64,000 nt of DNA from Methanofastidiosum sp. (GCA_013178285.1 JABLXD010000001.1:1-64000); one strand, 5' to 3'; shown: positions 17,824-26,955, counted from the stretch's first letter. A program made the numbers and translations. The notes: generated from the letters alone by a model not told the origin.

Positions 17824-19341
17824 TTATTTTTTGATTTCCTTTATGTAAATTGACTTTTCTTTATTGAAATCAATTTTTACTTTGTCAAGGTCGATTTTAC
17901 CAACTATATTTGTTCCATCGAACTCTTCCCCAGTTGGGCCGTATGCCTTGTCATCCTTCAATCTGACCCCTATCAATCCTTTATGCTGTCTTGACATGTT
18001 TGTAATGCCAACATCCCCCCTACTAGAAACACCAACAGGTGAGTTCTCTGGGGTCAAACCCCCAGCTTCAACGCTCCCCCCTTCAAATGCTACAAGAGAA
18101 ACAGTTGGATGGGCAAATTGAATGTCAAGCTTCCCAACTGGTTTGTTTACAAGGCCAGTAATCTTCCTAAAGTATTTTACTGTGCTTGGAGCTTTATCTT
18201 CATACAGTTCAATTTCAATTATACTATTTTTATCGACGCCTAGGGTCTTTGTAGCTTTAGTTTTTAGAACTTCTGCAGTATATGGCGGCTCCTGCTCCAC
18301 TATAACTGCCCCATCAGATGTATCCCCGGACCTTTCCTGTTTGATACCTTCTGCATTAAGTCTATTTTCAGCTTCTTTTTGATTGAGCCCAAGTAAAGAA
18401 AGGCTTTGTGGAGAGGTCCTAACCATTACTTTATCCCCTTTTTTTAGCATCTCGATTAGCTCAGACCCAGAGGTAATGACAGCCGCAACTGAGTGATTTG
18501 GTGTGGTGATCCTTTCCTTTTTATATATGTAAACTACACCTGTATTCTTACCTTCGGTTCTGACAGAAACAGAGTTTTTCTTTCTTAGATTAGAGTTTTC
18601 ATTTTGGACATCAAACCCAATCAACCCCTCAGAAGCTACATATGACTCTGTTGTATTATCAATTGTAATCTGGCCATCCTTAGTAAGGGAAAAAATATGC
18701 TCCATTGCCATTGGGGTATTATCATTAAGCTTCATAAGTATTTGAGAGAATATTCTCTCGCCATTCTTTGGCTTGTAAGATAGGTCAGTTGTAGTTTCAA
18801 AATCCTTTTCAACAGTAAAGACTTCAACTGGTTCAATTGAAATTATCTCATCCCCTTCTTCTATCAAAGATAAAACATGCCTGCCTTGGGTAATCTTTCC
18901 AATAGTATTCTTGGTCCCGTAACTTCCTTTCTGGATCTTTTTAGAAAGGGCGATATATGTTGTATTGTTGTCAAATCCGGCCAATATGAAAAAAACGTCC
19001 CAGGGATTATAGGTCTTCTCTTCTTTTGAAGGGACTAATGATGTGGAAACTGATCCTATCGCAATAAGAGTTGAGGTTTTCCATCTGACATTCTTTTTTT
19101 CAAACTGTTTTGAGATTTCTTTGAATACTTTTCCCTCTTCAGAGCCTTTAATCTTAATGACAAAAGCCCCTTTATTTGTTGTAACTAGAAACTCATCAAG
19201 GTAGGAAGACTTTTCTGTTTCCTTCTTGATTACCCCCACAGTAGAACCTTTTTGATAAGAAATATTATTATTAGAAAAAATTTGATTTAAGGTGGCTCCT
19301 TCTTTTGTCTCAATTTTATTTCCGTCAATTTCAATTTGCAT
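17824..19341 (-). CDS. methanogenesis marker protein 3 (UPF0288)
   Basis: About 505 residues. It matches the conserved methanogen protein known as methanogenesis marker 3, a multi-domain protein with an N-terminal ubiquitin-like or TGS-like beta domain (IEIDGNKIETKEGATLNQIF) and a C-terminal cyclophilin-like segment (YEDKAPSTVKYFRKITG, then FEGGSVEAGGLTPENSPVG). Its role is unknown; it is found with methyl-coenzyme M reductase genes across methanogens, so it is a strong taxonomic pointer. Two ATGs are possible (19347 and 19341); GAGG lies at proper distance only from the second. It overlaps or abuts the HerA-like gene, its operon partner. Confidence 0.85.
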   Translation of the reverse strand: MQIEIDGNKIETKEGATLNQIFSNNNISYQKGSTVGVIKKETEKSSYLDEFLVTTNKGAFVIKIKGSEEGKVFKEISKQFEKKNVRWKTSTLIAIGSVSTSLVPSKEEKTYNPWDVFFILAGFDNNTTYIALSKKIQKGSYGTKNTIGKITQGRHVLSLIEEGDEIISIEPVEVFTVEKDFETTTDLSYKPKNGERIFSQILMKLNDNTPMAMEHIFSLTKDGQITIDNTTESYVASEGLIGFDVQNENSNLRKKNSVSVRTEGKNTGVVYIYKKERITTPNHSVAAVITSGSELIEMLKKGDKVMVRTSPQSLSLLGLNQKEAENRLNAEGIKQERSGDTSDGAVIVEQEPPYTAEVLKTKATKTLGVDKNSIIEIELYEDKAPSTVKYFRKITGLVNKPVGKLDIQFAHPTVSLVAFEGGSVEAGGLTPENSPVGVSSRGDVGITNMSRQHKGLIGVRLKDDKAYGPTGEEFDGTNIVGKIDLDKVKIDFNKEKSIYIKEIKK

Positions 19342-19343
19342 GG

Positions 19344-21767
19344 TCATAACCTCAATAATACTATGTCCCTAATGTGCTCGTCTTTCTTGCCTCTGAAAGC
19401 ATCAAAGACTTCTCTTCTCTCCTTTCCTTTAGAGTTTTGATATACGACAAGCCAGTATGGAAGGTATACCTCTTCAGTTCTCCAGATTTTTGCATTTCCT
19501 AAAGATTCAATGCCTTTTGAAACGTCATTTTTTGATATAAGGGGGTCAATTACTTTGCCCGATATTTCCTTGCTATTTAGGGATAAATTCAGTTTTTTAA
19601 GTTTTTTATCCTCAAAGCCCCTTACCAATTTAAATTTTATCTTTGGCCTAACGCTGAGATTGCCCCCATCTTGCTTATACTCTATTAATCCTTTTGATTC
19701 TAGGCTTGAGATCAATGAATGCGTTTTTCTAGGCGTAAGACCTGTTTCCTTTTTAATATCTGAAAGAGTTGGATTTTCTCTGTCTATTAGATAGTCCAAA
19801 AACCATTTGTCATCAGGCTTTAGTTTGTAGATTTCAGAAAATCCTACAGTTCTTGAAATCTTTCCGTCCCAGATAAGTAGTTCCCCTGTAATTCCATCAA
19901 AGAAGCATGACATGCTCTTGTAACTGCCCTTCTTTGGCATATAATCAAAAAACACCATTGTGAGAGGATAGTAAATAGGATATATTCCCTTTATCTCCTC
20001 AGACCTAAATGATATTTTTTTCTTATTTTTTGAGGCAATTTCTTTCATCTCGTCATAGGATATTTCGGCGGATATAATCGGGGCTATCCTAATTCCTTTA
20101 AACTTAGCTTCGCCTATCTCTTGAGCTTCATACTCCTCAAATAGCTCAACTTCTTCCAAAGAATCCTCTTCCTCATCAATCATGGGGATGTCGAGGACAA
20201 CTGGCTTTGGTTCCGGTTTAGGTTTTACTTCCTCCTTTACATCAAATTCTCCATCAAGCCTTAGCTCTTCGATAATATCTTCAAATGAAAATTTTAGCTT
20301 ATACTCCTGATTTGCTATATTTACAACTTCTTCCATTTCAGCAAGCGGCCTCTTCTGGCGATATTTTTCTAATATAAGATTTTTAACATTTGTCTTCATA
20401 AGTTCGGGATCAATCTCAAGCATTGGCTGCCTTTCTCTTCCCTCATGCTGGCTTATTCTAGGCCTAACAGATATCAAAAATGCCCTGGAAGTAGACTCTT
20501 CCTTGTCACCAATTATTGCACTTCCTATTGGGAGGGATCTTATGAATCTAAAATCAGAAAGTTTATTTGGTATTTCAGACGGCATCCTCTGAAGGACCGC
20601 TTTGATATCGTCCTGATAGACAAGCTTGTGGCATATTAGTAGGTCAACTTGAGAAAGAATTCTTGAATCAATAGCTGAGGGCTGCTGAGTTGCAAGGACA
20701 ATGGAACAGCCTGGCTGCCTCCCCTGCCTAACATATTCAATAAGACTATCAGTTGCTGCTGTTACTTTACCGCCTCTTGGAACAAGGATGTGTGCTTCAT
20801 CTATCATGAGCCATGTGACTGGTACATTTCCTAAGATATTTATATCACCCATGGCTTCCTGTCTTGAGATGACTTTTCTAGTATTGAGGATATTCCTTGA
20901 AAGGAGCCCAACAACAAGAGCCCTGACGTTATCCTCTAAGAAGCTAACATCTATGACAGAAACTTGGCCCCTCTTTGATAGATCATTTAGTTTTGTTCCG
21001 TTCTTGTCAAATATCCCCCACTGGATTGCACCTGTGAGCCTTGCATTGAGGGCCCTTCTTGTGTTCTCCTTAAATCCACCTTCACGGGAGGATATGCTCT
21101 CTTCGTTTTCAATTGTCTTGATTAGATCCTCGATATCATAATCATCACCAAGCCCGGCAACATGTTTTTCATCAATAGTTGTGTATCCTGACTTTGTCTT
21201 CTCAATTACCCTCTCAATTAGAAGGCCCATTGTGTCAAACCTTTCAATATCAAAGGTAAGGCACCAATCTTCAACCCTTAACTCAGATGGTTTTATCTTG
21301 AAGACATCATCCCACGTTTCTTTGGGTGCCTTGTGGACGTAACCTTTTGGGATAAAGACCCTAACATTTTTTATCCCTGTGGGCTTTAATCCCCACCTCT
21401 CAAGCATTTCTCCCTCGCTTGCGGTCTTGTTTTTTTGCTTCATGCTCCAGAATATGCCCATCGGGTCAATTATCAAAATCCCGACTGCATCGTTTTTCAT
21501 AGCCATCTCTTCAACTATGACCCCAAGTGTGTATGACTTACCGCTTCCCCTCATACCACAGATGAATATTGCGTGAGGGCTTATGCTATCAAGAAGAACC
21601 CTCCTATTCAGGTAGTTAGTCCACTGTCGGCTTGTTTCATTTACCTTGCCAATGTAAAGAGCAGCTTTACCCTTATACTTCTCAAAGGTACTCTTTTTTC
21701 TACCAACGTATGCCCCTTCTTCATCAGAAAGAAGTTCCAATTTTTCCTCAATATCGATCATGTTCAC
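19344..21767 (-). CDS. HerA/FtsK-like ATPase with C-terminal winged-helix region
   Basis: About 805 residues. The Walker A motif GMRGSGKSYTLG is at about 71-82, Walker B WLMIDEAHILVPRGG at about 322-336, and VLATQQPSAID (sensor-like) at about 362-372. This fits the DUF87/HerA hexameric ATPase group acting on DNA or protein. The C-terminal 300 residues include an acidic linker and a winged helix (LSDIKKETGLTPRKTHSLISSLESKGLIEY). The substrate is unknown, but linkage to the methanogenesis marker gene is suggestive. The start is GTG at 21767 or ATG at 21761; a TATA-like box on this strand at about 21785-21797 would make it nearly leaderless. It is divergent from the TGT gene. Confidence 0.82.
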   Translation of the reverse strand: MNMIDIEEKLELLSDEEGAYVGRKKSTFEKYKGKAALYIGKVNETSRQWTNYLNRRVLLDSISPHAIFICGMRGSGKSYTLGVIVEEMAMKNDAVGILIIDPMGIFWSMKQKNKTASEGEMLERWGLKPTGIKNVRVFIPKGYVHKAPKETWDDVFKIKPSELRVEDWCLTFDIERFDTMGLLIERVIEKTKSGYTTIDEKHVAGLGDDYDIEDLIKTIENEESISSREGGFKENTRRALNARLTGAIQWGIFDKNGTKLNDLSKRGQVSVIDVSFLEDNVRALVVGLLSRNILNTRKVISRQEAMGDINILGNVPVTWLMIDEAHILVPRGGKVTAATDSLIEYVRQGRQPGCSIVLATQQPSAIDSRILSQVDLLICHKLVYQDDIKAVLQRMPSEIPNKLSDFRFIRSLPIGSAIIGDKEESTSRAFLISVRPRISQHEGRERQPMLEIDPELMKTNVKNLILEKYRQKRPLAEMEEVVNIANQEYKLKFSFEDIIEELRLDGEFDVKEEVKPKPEPKPVVLDIPMIDEEEDSLEEVELFEEYEAQEIGEAKFKGIRIAPIISAEISYDEMKEIASKNKKKISFRSEEIKGIYPIYYPLTMVFFDYMPKKGSYKSMSCFFDGITGELLIWDGKISRTVGFSEIYKLKPDDKWFLDYLIDRENPTLSDIKKETGLTPRKTHSLISSLESKGLIEYKQDGGNLSVRPKIKFKLVRGFEDKKLKKLNLSLNSKEISGKVIDPLISKNDVSKGIESLGNAKIWRTEEVYLPYWLVVYQNSKGKERREVFDAFRGKKDEHIRDIVLLRL

Positions 21768-21812
21768 TAAAAAGATATAAAAAGCTCTATAATTAAAACC
21801 TTTTCGGATTTA

Positions 21813-22853
21813 ATGGAAGCGATTTCTAGAATTAAGACTGCTCACGGAGACATCAAAACACCTACCCTTCTCCCTGTGTGCGCACTTACCTATGGCGTTT
21901 GGGACGTTTTCATTGAAGAAAAGGTAATTCCTCCGTGGAAACTTTCAGATGCTACACTTTTCTCATTAGAGTATGTAAGAAACACAAAATATGAGGAGAA
22001 GGTCATAGATGGCTTCCACAAACTTTTTTCAGAAAAGAAGCCCATATTTGTTGATTCAGGTGGATTCCAATCTATGAAAAAGGGCATTGATAGGGATCCT
22101 ATAGATGTGCTTAGATTCCAGGAAAAACTCAAAGCTGATGTCGCTGCCACCTTTGATTACCCTGTTCCACTAAATGTTGAAAGACCCGAATATATGAAAA
22201 TGCTTCAAAAAAGTATTGACAGCGCTAATTTGGCCCTTGAAAATAAAGAAAGAGAAGAGATGTTACTATATTCTTGCGTTCATGGATTTTCAGAGGAAGA
22301 GATAGACTGGTATTTTTCAAAACTATCTAGCGGCTTTGATGGATATGCAATGGGCTCCCTTGTTCCAAGAAAAAATGATTATAAAACATTAATAGAGATA
22401 ATCCATAGGGCAAAGATGCATGTACATGAGCGCGGAAAGCCACTTCACATATTTGGAGTTACTGGATTTCCCATGCTTTATGCATTGAGCTATATGGGAA
22501 TTGAAACAATGGACTCCTGGACCTATCTTGTTGCATCAATTTACAAGGAATACATACACCCAGAAACCTTGAAAAGGGTGAGGATGAGAAAAACTGGGAA
22601 GATACCAGAGTGCGACTGTTTTATTTGTAAGGAACGTGGGATGGAGGATTTTCTTGGAGCTACGAGTGTTCCACAAGCGTATCTAGCGATTCATAATTTG
22701 AATATGTTCATGCGGGAAATGAAGTTGATAAAAGAGCACATGGATGAAAATAGCTTTGAAGAGCTAGTTGAACAAAAAAGCAAATACAATCTCAGGATAA
22801 AAAAGGCCTATGAATATGCAAAGCAACATATGAATAGAAATTCAAGTTTTTAA
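21813..22853 (+). CDS. divergent tRNA-guanine transglycosylase (TGT) family protein
   Basis: 346 residues with the TGT barrel: FVDSGGFQSMKKG (catalytic Asp, about 84-96), TFDYPVPL (about 112-119), and the zinc site CDCFICKE ... HN near 268-295. Canonical archaeal TgtA, which makes archaeosine in tRNA, continues into extra C-terminal domains including PUA; this protein ends after the zinc domain. The usual GGLSVGE substrate loop reads GSLVPRKND here. It is therefore a paralogue of uncertain substrate; tRNA or DNA 7-deazaguanine insertion are both possible. A GATATAAAAAG box (21772-21782) lies about 35 bp before the ATG. Confidence 0.8.
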   Translation: MEAISRIKTAHGDIKTPTLLPVCALTYGVWDVFIEEKVIPPWKLSDATLFSLEYVRNTKYEEKVIDGFHKLFSEKKPIFVDSGGFQSMKKGIDRDPIDVLRFQEKLKADVAATFDYPVPLNVERPEYMKMLQKSIDSANLALENKEREEMLLYSCVHGFSEEEIDWYFSKLSSGFDGYAMGSLVPRKNDYKTLIEIIHRAKMHVHERGKPLHIFGVTGFPMLYALSYMGIETMDSWTYLVASIYKEYIHPETLKRVRMRKTGKIPECDCFICKERGMEDFLGATSVPQAYLAIHNLNMFMREMKLIKEHMDENSFEELVEQKSKYNLRIKKAYEYAKQHMNRNSSF

Positions 22854-23000
22854 ACTAAAAATTAAATAAGCTTTTTTGATTTTATATAAACTACTACAAT
22901 CTAGGAGAACTCATGCTCTATTTTATATTATATATATTTAATCAAAATAAGAATTATTAAAATAATAGAAAAATAGATAAATATGTTTGACATATAAATA

Positions 23001-23027
23001 ATGGCATATTAATTCATAATTTGCCAT
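23001..23027. promoter_or_regulatory. inverted repeat in leader of propeller lipoprotein gene
   Basis: ATGGCA (23001-23006) and TGCCAT (23022-23027) form an inverted repeat just downstream of a TATA-like CATATAAATA and directly before the GAGGG ribosome binding site of the gene at 23040. It sits where the transcript should begin, so it could be a repressor operator or a leader hairpin. Confidence 0.4.
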
Positions 23028-23039
23028 AAAGAGGGAACA

Positions 23040-25661
23040 ATGAGAGGTTTAAATAAAGTAATTGAAAGAATATCGATTTCAATAATCTCAATTACTCTTT
23101 TACTTTCATCAGGCTGTTCTGGTACTCAAGTCATACCTGCAGATACAAATGTTGATGCGATTGCAGTATGGCAGTACTACGTGGATGATCCTGTAAGGGG
23201 CGCAGATTGGGACACTTACTATTCATTGTGGGACGATGATAACAAACGCTGGTGGACTCCAAATGGGACGCCCGTATACTGGATATCGGATCAGATTGGG
23301 GATGATTTTGATCCGAATGTCGAGTTTGGACCGTCAAAGACTGCAATTGCCGTATGGTCAAATCAGAATACTGGGGATATATACTACTCTAAATGGAACA
23401 CGGACAAACTGATCTGGACAGATGAATTACCTGTGTCTAGCATATCAGGGTTGGATATCGACCCAGATATAGCATACAACTTTGATGGAAATGCAATTAC
23501 AGTTTGGGTCCACATTGATGAGGAAGGAAGCAGGTTGATATACTACTCCGTTTATGATGGAACTAATTGGTCAGCAGGAAAACCATTGGTAGAAAACTAC
23601 TCTCTTAAATGGGGGCAGCTACCCGAAATAACATTTGTTTCAGAATTTTATGGAATGGATGCAATTGCTATATGGACTGACTACCAAGGTAGTCTCCCCA
23701 GAATTTACTATTCACAGTTTAATGGGGCTAGTTGGACAACACCGCAACCAATTCCAGGTCAGACTGAGCCGCCGCTAGTTGACTTTTATAACTTCACGCT
23801 TACAAGAAATGGAATTTCTGAGTTTGGTAGGGTCAAAGCTGTGTGGTCAACATTTAACAAAGATAGCTGGAATGTTTTCTATTCTCTATGGGACGGCACC
23901 ACCTGGTCAAAACCAACTATAATTGGAAGCCACTACATGCCAGAGATTGATTGTGACGCTTATGATTATTCAATGACAGTTTACTCATACTTAAATCCAG
24001 GATTGGATATTTACTCCTCCTATGAAGGGGATAGTTTCGCACCAAAATCTGTTGGAGACACAGGAAAAAATGATTGGAGGCCTGCAGTTACATATCTTGA
24101 AAATGGGGCAGCAATAGCCGTATTCTGGTCGGAGTCTTCTGATCAAGACATGTACTACTCAAGATGGGACGGCAACTGGAGCCTTGTTAATCTGATATAC
24201 CCAGAAGAGAATCTAAAAGGATCCACAAGAAATCCTGAAATATCTTCAGATACCCTATTGCCATCAAAGAGAACTTGGTGGTGGAAGTGGACCCCAAGGT
24301 ACCCACCAGGTAGACCACCAGACCCCCCGCCTGGTGAGCCTCCCCCTGATGGTAGACCCCCTCCACCTGGAGAGCCCCCGACAGGCATACCTGCACCGCC
24401 AAGGTTGCCCCCAGAACCTCCTGAAGACCCAGTTCCGGCAGATGGGAAACCTACTGAACAGCCCAGAGAACCTGAAGGGACAGATGTCTGCCATTGGGAT
24501 TTAAAGACAAAAGCTTGTATCGGGGGGTGTAGCCCTGGATATGAGTGTACTAGAACGGCAGGTCCTGGCGCCACAAGCCCATGTGCATGCCTAAGCAAGG
24601 ATAGATACAACTTACCATGCAGATATAGCAGAATGGAAGGCAAATGCATTGGAGTCTGTGAATCAACTGGCGAATGCAAACAAATTTCTGCAGAAGAATG
24701 TAGGTGTGACACCATTATCGAACCTGACTCATTCTTTGATGTTTTTACAGAAATTACCCTAGTTGAAAAATGCAACTCGGGAGAGCTATGTAGGGCATTT
24801 GCCAAAATAAGCAATCTTGGTAATAACAAAGTATCCAATGTAGAATATAAGGTAGAAGTTGGGAGTAAGTCATATGGCCCATACTTATACGAGGGAGAAA
24901 TTAATCCAGGCCAATCTGTGGATATAGCGCTAACCCTTTCTTTCACAACCCCCGGAACATACAACTTCAAATTCATAGCAGATCCTCAAAATAGAATCAA
25001 TGAATCAGATGAAAACAATAACATTGCTACTCAGAAAATAACTGTTGAGGGAACTGAAATGCCGCCTGAAGCTGTGAATCTATCAATGAATAAAATAACT
25101 ATTATGACCGAGCCCTTAGTGGGACAACCTACGCTCTTTGTATTTGATTTCGGATTTAATTTACCCAGTAGTTCAGTTGATTCTTACCCGGTCAGCATAA
25201 TCGTCAAAAAAAGTGATGGGATGTCAGAAACAATAACTGGAATGGTAAATCCGGATATTCCTCAATATACCTTACCATATATCTTCCCATACCCAGGAGA
25301 ATACACAGTCCAATGTATAATTGATCCTAATAACATAATTGCAGAGACAAATGAGGCAGATAACTCAAAAGTTATTCAGGTGTATGTAGAGGGCAGTTCA
25401 ATTCCCAGCGGGGCAGAAGATATTGTAGAGAAGATAAATGAAGCCCAAGCCACTCAAAATCTTGCAAAAGTTCTATTAGATCAAAAAATAAGTCAGGGTT
25501 ATACCGATTTACCGTGTGAAGACATCTACAGCAATGGGTCAGACATATACAGCATGGCCATCGTCCAGTATAATCTAGGGGACTATGCAAATGCTAACGC
25601 ACTTATAGATCAAGCTATCAATACATTCCAAAACTCAATTGATTGTCTAGAGACACATTAA
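23040..25661 (+). CDS. large secreted lipoprotein: 7-bladed propeller, Pro-rich linker, CARDB domains
   Basis: 873 residues. The N-terminal signal ends in LLLSSGCSG, a lipobox, so the protein is probably lipid-anchored outside the membrane. Residues about 35-410 hold seven repeats of the type AIAVW ... YYSxWDGxxW, expected to fold as a seven-bladed BNR-like propeller. A proline/glycine-rich linker (about 413-475) is followed by a cysteine-rich module with about ten cysteines (about 482-560), two CARDB-like Ig domains (about 563-670 and 680-783; NEADNSKVIQVYVEG closes the second), and a helical C-terminus. Likely role: adhesion or ligand binding at the cell surface, by inference from architecture. 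GAGGG precedes the ATG. Confidence 0.8.
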   Translation: MRGLNKVIERISISIISITLLLSSGCSGTQVIPADTNVDAIAVWQYYVDDPVRGADWDTYYSLWDDDNKRWWTPNGTPVYWISDQIGDDFDPNVEFGPSKTAIAVWSNQNTGDIYYSKWNTDKLIWTDELPVSSISGLDIDPDIAYNFDGNAITVWVHIDEEGSRLIYYSVYDGTNWSAGKPLVENYSLKWGQLPEITFVSEFYGMDAIAIWTDYQGSLPRIYYSQFNGASWTTPQPIPGQTEPPLVDFYNFTLTRNGISEFGRVKAVWSTFNKDSWNVFYSLWDGTTWSKPTIIGSHYMPEIDCDAYDYSMTVYSYLNPGLDIYSSYEGDSFAPKSVGDTGKNDWRPAVTYLENGAAIAVFWSESSDQDMYYSRWDGNWSLVNLIYPEENLKGSTRNPEISSDTLLPSKRTWWWKWTPRYPPGRPPDPPPGEPPPDGRPPPPGEPPTGIPAPPRLPPEPPEDPVPADGKPTEQPREPEGTDVCHWDLKTKACIGGCSPGYECTRTAGPGATSPCACLSKDRYNLPCRYSRMEGKCIGVCESTGECKQISAEECRCDTIIEPDSFFDVFTEITLVEKCNSGELCRAFAKISNLGNNKVSNVEYKVEVGSKSYGPYLYEGEINPGQSVDIALTLSFTTPGTYNFKFIADPQNRINESDENNNIATQKITVEGTEMPPEAVNLSMNKITIMTEPLVGQPTLFVFDFGFNLPSSSVDSYPVSIIVKKSDGMSETITGMVNPDIPQYTLPYIFPYPGEYTVQCIIDPNNIIAETNEADNSKVIQVYVEGSSIPSGAEDIVEKINEAQATQNLAKVLLDQKISQGYTDLPCEDIYSNGSDIYSMAIVQYNLGDYANANALIDQAINTFQNSIDCLETH

Positions 25662-25703
25662 TTTTAAAATTTTAATTTTTATTTTTTTAAAAAAGAAATT
25701 TAA

Positions 25704-26132
25704 TTAATAGTTGTGATTTTTAGTGAACTCGTAGATATTAAAGTTATAAAACCCTTCCTCATTTAATATCCCTGAAAAACTAAGGACTATTTTTTCCTTT
25801 TCTTGTTGGTATTTCATCGCAGTTTCAAAGTCATCTTCGAGCATGGCAAGCCTTTCCTCACTGCTGTATGCAGCATACTCAGTTTTTAGATTTTTAAGTT
25901 CGGAAATATCTACACCTTTCAGTTCAAGAGCGTCTATCGCGTCCTGCATTTCTTTTGCCATATTGAAGTCCTTAATCTCATTTGATACAATTGGATCTTT
26001 TGGCAAAATTGCATTTTGGTCGGTAGAATCATCACCAGTATTCAAATTCAAAGTATCACCTAAGATTAAGATTGGAATTGTTATCAGTAGTATCAAGGCC
26101 AAAACGAGGATAAGTGTCTTTATTTTTCCCAT
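25704..26132 (-). CDS. single-TM membrane protein with GVDIS-type helical motif
   Basis: About 142 residues from the ATG at 26132, which has GAGGA upstream; an earlier in-frame codon at 26201 would extend through the promoter region. One TM segment (TLILVLALILLITIPILIL) is followed by a low-complexity stretch and a helical domain containing LELKGVDISELKNLKTEY. The same short motif occurs in the proteins at 26698 and 27800. Function unknown; exposed outside the cell if the TM is a signal anchor. Its upstream region carries a TGCACCAGAA element and ACAAAGGTAT (26181-26220) shared with other promoters of this region. Confidence 0.65.
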   Translation of the reverse strand: MGKIKTLILVLALILLITIPILILGDTLNLNTGDDSTDQNAILPKDPIVSNEIKDFNMAKEMQDAIDALELKGVDISELKNLKTEYAAYSSEERLAMLEDDFETAMKYQQEKEKIVLSFSGILNEEGFYNFNIYEFTKNHNY

Positions 26133-26180
26133 ATGATCTTCCTCTTGAAAAGAAGATATTGTTTGATTATAAAGCGATTC

Positions 26181-26220
26181 TGCACCAGAATTATAATACA
26201 ATCTTATAGAACAAAGGTAT
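26181..26220 (-). promoter_or_regulatory. shared upstream element of the 26-36 kb envelope genes (copy 1)
   Basis: TGCACCAGAA (26181-26190), ATACAA, and ACAAAGGTAT (26211-26220) occur in this order upstream of the gene at 26132. The same order is found at 33084-33123. A TATA-like CTTTATAATC (minus strand, about 26164-26173) lies between the element and the start codon, so the element is upstream of the core promoter, as expected for an activator site. Confidence 0.5.
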
Positions 26221-26252
26221 TATATGAAAATAGTAAAATAAAAAATAAAGAT

Positions 26253-26561
26253 TTATTTTCTGTCAGGAGGGGCAAAGTTCCCATCTTTTGGGAAATCAGG
26301 CCTTACTCCTGGAGTAAAGTTTCCGTCTTGGGGCGGCATTTGCCTATCGCCAGGGGAGAAATTACCCTGATTCTTTGGAACTTCTTGAGGGGTCTCAAAT
26401 TGAGTATTCTCAGTTGTAGTTTGAGCAGAAGCTGTGCTCTGTTGTTCGGCACAACCCGCAAGAAATACTGCCAGGATCCCCAAAATTGCCAATCCCAGTA
26501 TTATCTTCTTTTTGTTTGTAATGGTATTTATGTCATCACCAGAGATAGCTTTAGTTCCCAT
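26253..26561 (-). CDS. small lipoprotein with disordered Pro/Gly/Asp repeats
   Basis: 102 residues. KKKIILGLAILGILAVFLAGCAEQQ gives a clear signal peptide with lipobox LAGC at about residue 37. The mature part is disordered: Q/T/S-rich, then repeats of the type (D/Q)GNF(S/T/A)PG/PxxRP (NQGNFSPGDRQMPP, QDGNFTPGVRPDFP, KDGNFAPPDRK). No family recognised; probably a small surface lipoprotein. The first ATG gives an unusually long n-region of about 19 residues and lacks a clear ribosome binding site, so the true start may differ. Confidence 0.6.
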   Translation of the reverse strand: MGTKAISGDDINTITNKKKIILGLAILGILAVFLAGCAEQQSTASAQTTTENTQFETPQEVPKNQGNFSPGDRQMPPQDGNFTPGVRPDFPKDGNFAPPDRK

Positions 26562-26599
26562 TTAATAGGGATTTTGTAATTTAGTTTCGGGTAAATCTC

Positions 26600-26610
26600 T
26601 TGTAACAAAG
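26600..26610 (-). promoter_or_regulatory. TTGTAACAAAG element upstream of the small lipoprotein (copy 2)
   Basis: TTGTAACAAAG is followed by TCATATAAAA, the same TCATATAA context as at 33107-33114. It lies 39 bp before the start of the gene at 26561(-). TAGGGATTTTGTAA (about 26567-26580) adjoins that start and recurs at 27003-27016. Confidence 0.45.
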
Positions 26611-26616
26611 TCATAT

Positions 26617-26669
26617 AAAAAAATCTCCGGCAAGATGCTTTAAGGGGCATATAGAATTTCTTGCCGAAG
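26617..26669 (-). terminator. strong stem-loop followed by T7 (terminator or structured RNA)
   Basis: On the minus strand CTTCGGCAAGA (26669-26659) pairs over 11 bp with TCTTGCCGGAG (26635-26625), with one G-U pair and a 23-nt loop that can itself form a short TGC/GCA stem. The stem is followed by A and seven Ts (26623-26617). It sits directly downstream of the gene at 26698-26955 and fits an intrinsic terminator. The long loop and additional AGATGC/GCATCT complementarity (about 26693-26699) leave room for a small RNA. Confidence 0.6.
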
Positions 26670-26697
26670 TTTAAAAACGGAGGTTAAACGCAGCATC

Positions 26698-26955
26698 TCA
26701 TATGATCTGGGGTTGTCTATTCATGAAATTGAATACCCTTCTTTTTAGACTCACATACTGCCTAAATATTTCGTTTCTAATATGAGGATCGTAATTATTT
26801 GTTTTGATACTATCAGTTATTTCAAAGTAAATCGAATCAAGCTCATCTTTGAAACTTGAGACTTCAAGACCTTCAGATTCTAGTATGCCCAAGGAATTTC
26901 GGAGAATATTAATCTTATAGATTATATCCCCAAAGTAGTTATATTTTACATGCAT
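26698..26955 (-). CDS. small helical protein with GLEVS motif
   Basis: 85 residues, soluble, all-helical in pattern, no known family. LESEGLEVSSFKDELDSIYFEI resembles segments of the proteins at 25704 and 27800, and all three lie within the same region. A TTTTGTAACATTGTCAT element lies upstream at 27009-27025. It is followed by the stem-loop terminator at 26617-26669. A coiled-coil adaptor role is only a guess. Confidence 0.6.
   Translation of the reverse strand: MHVKYNYFGDIIYKINILRNSLGILESEGLEVSSFKDELDSIYFEITDSIKTNNYDPHIRNEIFRQYVSLKRRVFNFMNRQPQII

Noticed and set aside
22854-23000. Possible small RNA or tRNA in the AT-rich gap after the TGT gene
   Set aside because: No cloverleaf, no GC-rich stems and no GGTTCRA-type T-loop; the content is mainly promoter-like AT sequence.
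24155-24976. Long open frame on the minus strand opposite the propeller lipoprotein gene
   Set aside because: It is rich in Gly/Ser because it mirrors the Pro-rich linker, has no ribosome binding site and lies wholly inside a well-supported gene.
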